Shown here: positions 31,644 through 31,967 of the stretch, piece after piece
Position numbering within the stretch: position 1 is the first letter of the stretch
How the letters are laid out: the number at the start of each line of letters is the position of its first letter
From: DAINBT01 sp036732785
GTDB taxonomy: Bacteria > Planctomycetota > Phycisphaerae > Sedimentisphaerales > SM23-30
Assembly: GCA_964537505.1 (NCBI GenBank)
Contig: CAZICK010000043.1
Location: 1 to 31,967 of the forward strand
DNA length: 31,967 nucleotides
Direction of reading: 5' to 3'
Made by a program: the position numbers and the translations under genes
Notes under the pieces: model-generated
Seen by the model: only the letters and a program-made list of their open reading frames with translations
The model's database searches: none
What the model was told of the DNA's origin: nothing

Positions 31644-31674
31644 ATTATAAAAACAGCGCTTGTTTGCCCGACAA
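31644..31674 (-). promoter_or_regulatory. promoter candidate for the glycan export operon
   Basis: On the - strand a perfect TATAAT (31649-31644) lies 19 bases downstream of TTGTCG (31674-31669). The spacer is two bases long of optimal. The leader contains a perfect CTGTCC-GGCT-GGACAG hairpin (31571-31586). Confidence 0.42.
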
Positions 31675-31871
31675 GCTTCATTTACATGATATGCGTGTTC
31701 AAGTGTTGTCTAACTGCCTGAAATACAGGAGGTTACACACTACTATCTGCCGTTTTCCACCGGCAAACACCATAGAGCAGCATTATCTGTCTAGACGGAC
31801 ACTGCCTATCCGTTCTCCAACGGTATATTGATATTTCGGATGAATGGCTTGTTTGCAGCCAATTTTTGTTT
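31675..31871. other. non-coding region at the right edge, small hairpins only
   Basis: No convincing gene on either strand. Two short stems are visible: TGCCG/CGGCA around 31748-31765 and CCGTT-CTCC-AACGG at about 31810-31823. Confidence 0.4.
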
Positions 31872-31967
31872 GTAAGTCGTTGTTTTTTTCGCGAGGGGGA
31901 TGACGTAAGTCGTTATTTTTCGTTATGGGGAATTGCTGTAAGTGCTTATTTTACGTTGTTGGAATTG
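31872..31967. repeat. imperfect 33-bp direct repeats running off the window
   Basis: GTAAGT recurs at 31872, 31905 and 31938, a constant 33-base step. The first two units share GTAAGTCGTT followed by a T-rich block and a G-rich block. The third begins GTAAGTGCTT and is cut by the window edge after 30 bases. The units are too diverged between themselves, and lack spacers, to be a CRISPR array. Confidence 0.65.

Overview
The window reads like the chromosome of a Planctomycetota-type bacterium, possibly Phycisphaerae or Sedimentisphaerales. This is inference from several traits: Rho with a long N-terminal extension, the polA - GspE-like ATPase - cvpA - coaE - rho neighbourhood, large PAS/CheB-CheR signalling proteins, and a membrane-anchored coiled-coil protein ending in a BRCT-like domain. 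No rRNA or taxon marker settles it.

Left edge (1-3.2 kb, + strand): a c-di-GMP block. It holds the tail of an HD-GYP-like phosphodiesterase, then a protein in which a complete PilZ (c-di-GMP-binding) domain is fused to a FliA/WhiG-type sigma factor, then two stand-alone PilZ proteins of the same subfamily. The fusion is the most unusual object in the window: a sigma factor that appears able to read a second messenger directly. A decayed transposase tail and a small one-helix membrane protein follow.

3.2-10.9 kb (- strand): a phosphorelay/chemotaxis-type operon transcribed from a good sigma-70-like promoter (10864-10892). Its order is a CheB-CheR-PAS fusion, a PAS-GAF histidine kinase, a frameshifted four-helix-bundle gene, a double-receiver protein and a REC-histidine kinase. 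The four-helix-bundle gene lies between inverted copies of a 7-bp iteron (ATTGCGG) and looks like a small insertion cassette that supplied the present start of the next gene.

10.9-12.5 kb (+ strand, plus one - strand mini-ORF): a graveyard of mobile DNA. It contains an IS66 transposase head, a broken small ORF, a DUF2924 gene lacking its usual C-terminal tail, and an orphan signal peptide.

12.5-20.5 kb (- strand): housekeeping genes polA, a GspE/PilB-like ATPase with N-terminal membrane helices, cvpA-like, coaE and rho. Between coaE and rho is a structured non-coding element whose segments can form alternative hairpins.

20.5-22.6 kb: a leader with two nearly identical 107-bp tandem copies (each with a terminator-like hairpin and an SD-like motif), then the BRCT-like membrane protein on the + strand, then tRNA-Leu(UAA) on the - strand.

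22.8-31.6 kb (- strand): a surface-glycan cluster for an ABC-transporter-dependent polysaccharide: wzm, wzt, a TylF-like methyltransferase, a hexapeptide acyltransferase, a SAM methyltransferase, a radical SAM-pyruvyltransferase fusion, a GT4 glycosyltransferase and a second acyltransferase. Most of it looks AT-richer than the rest, and the composition changes inside wzt. Two adjacent, otherwise unrelated enzymes share a similar ~40-residue N-terminus. The right edge (31.55-31.97 kb) is non-coding and ends in 33-bp direct repeats that run off the window.
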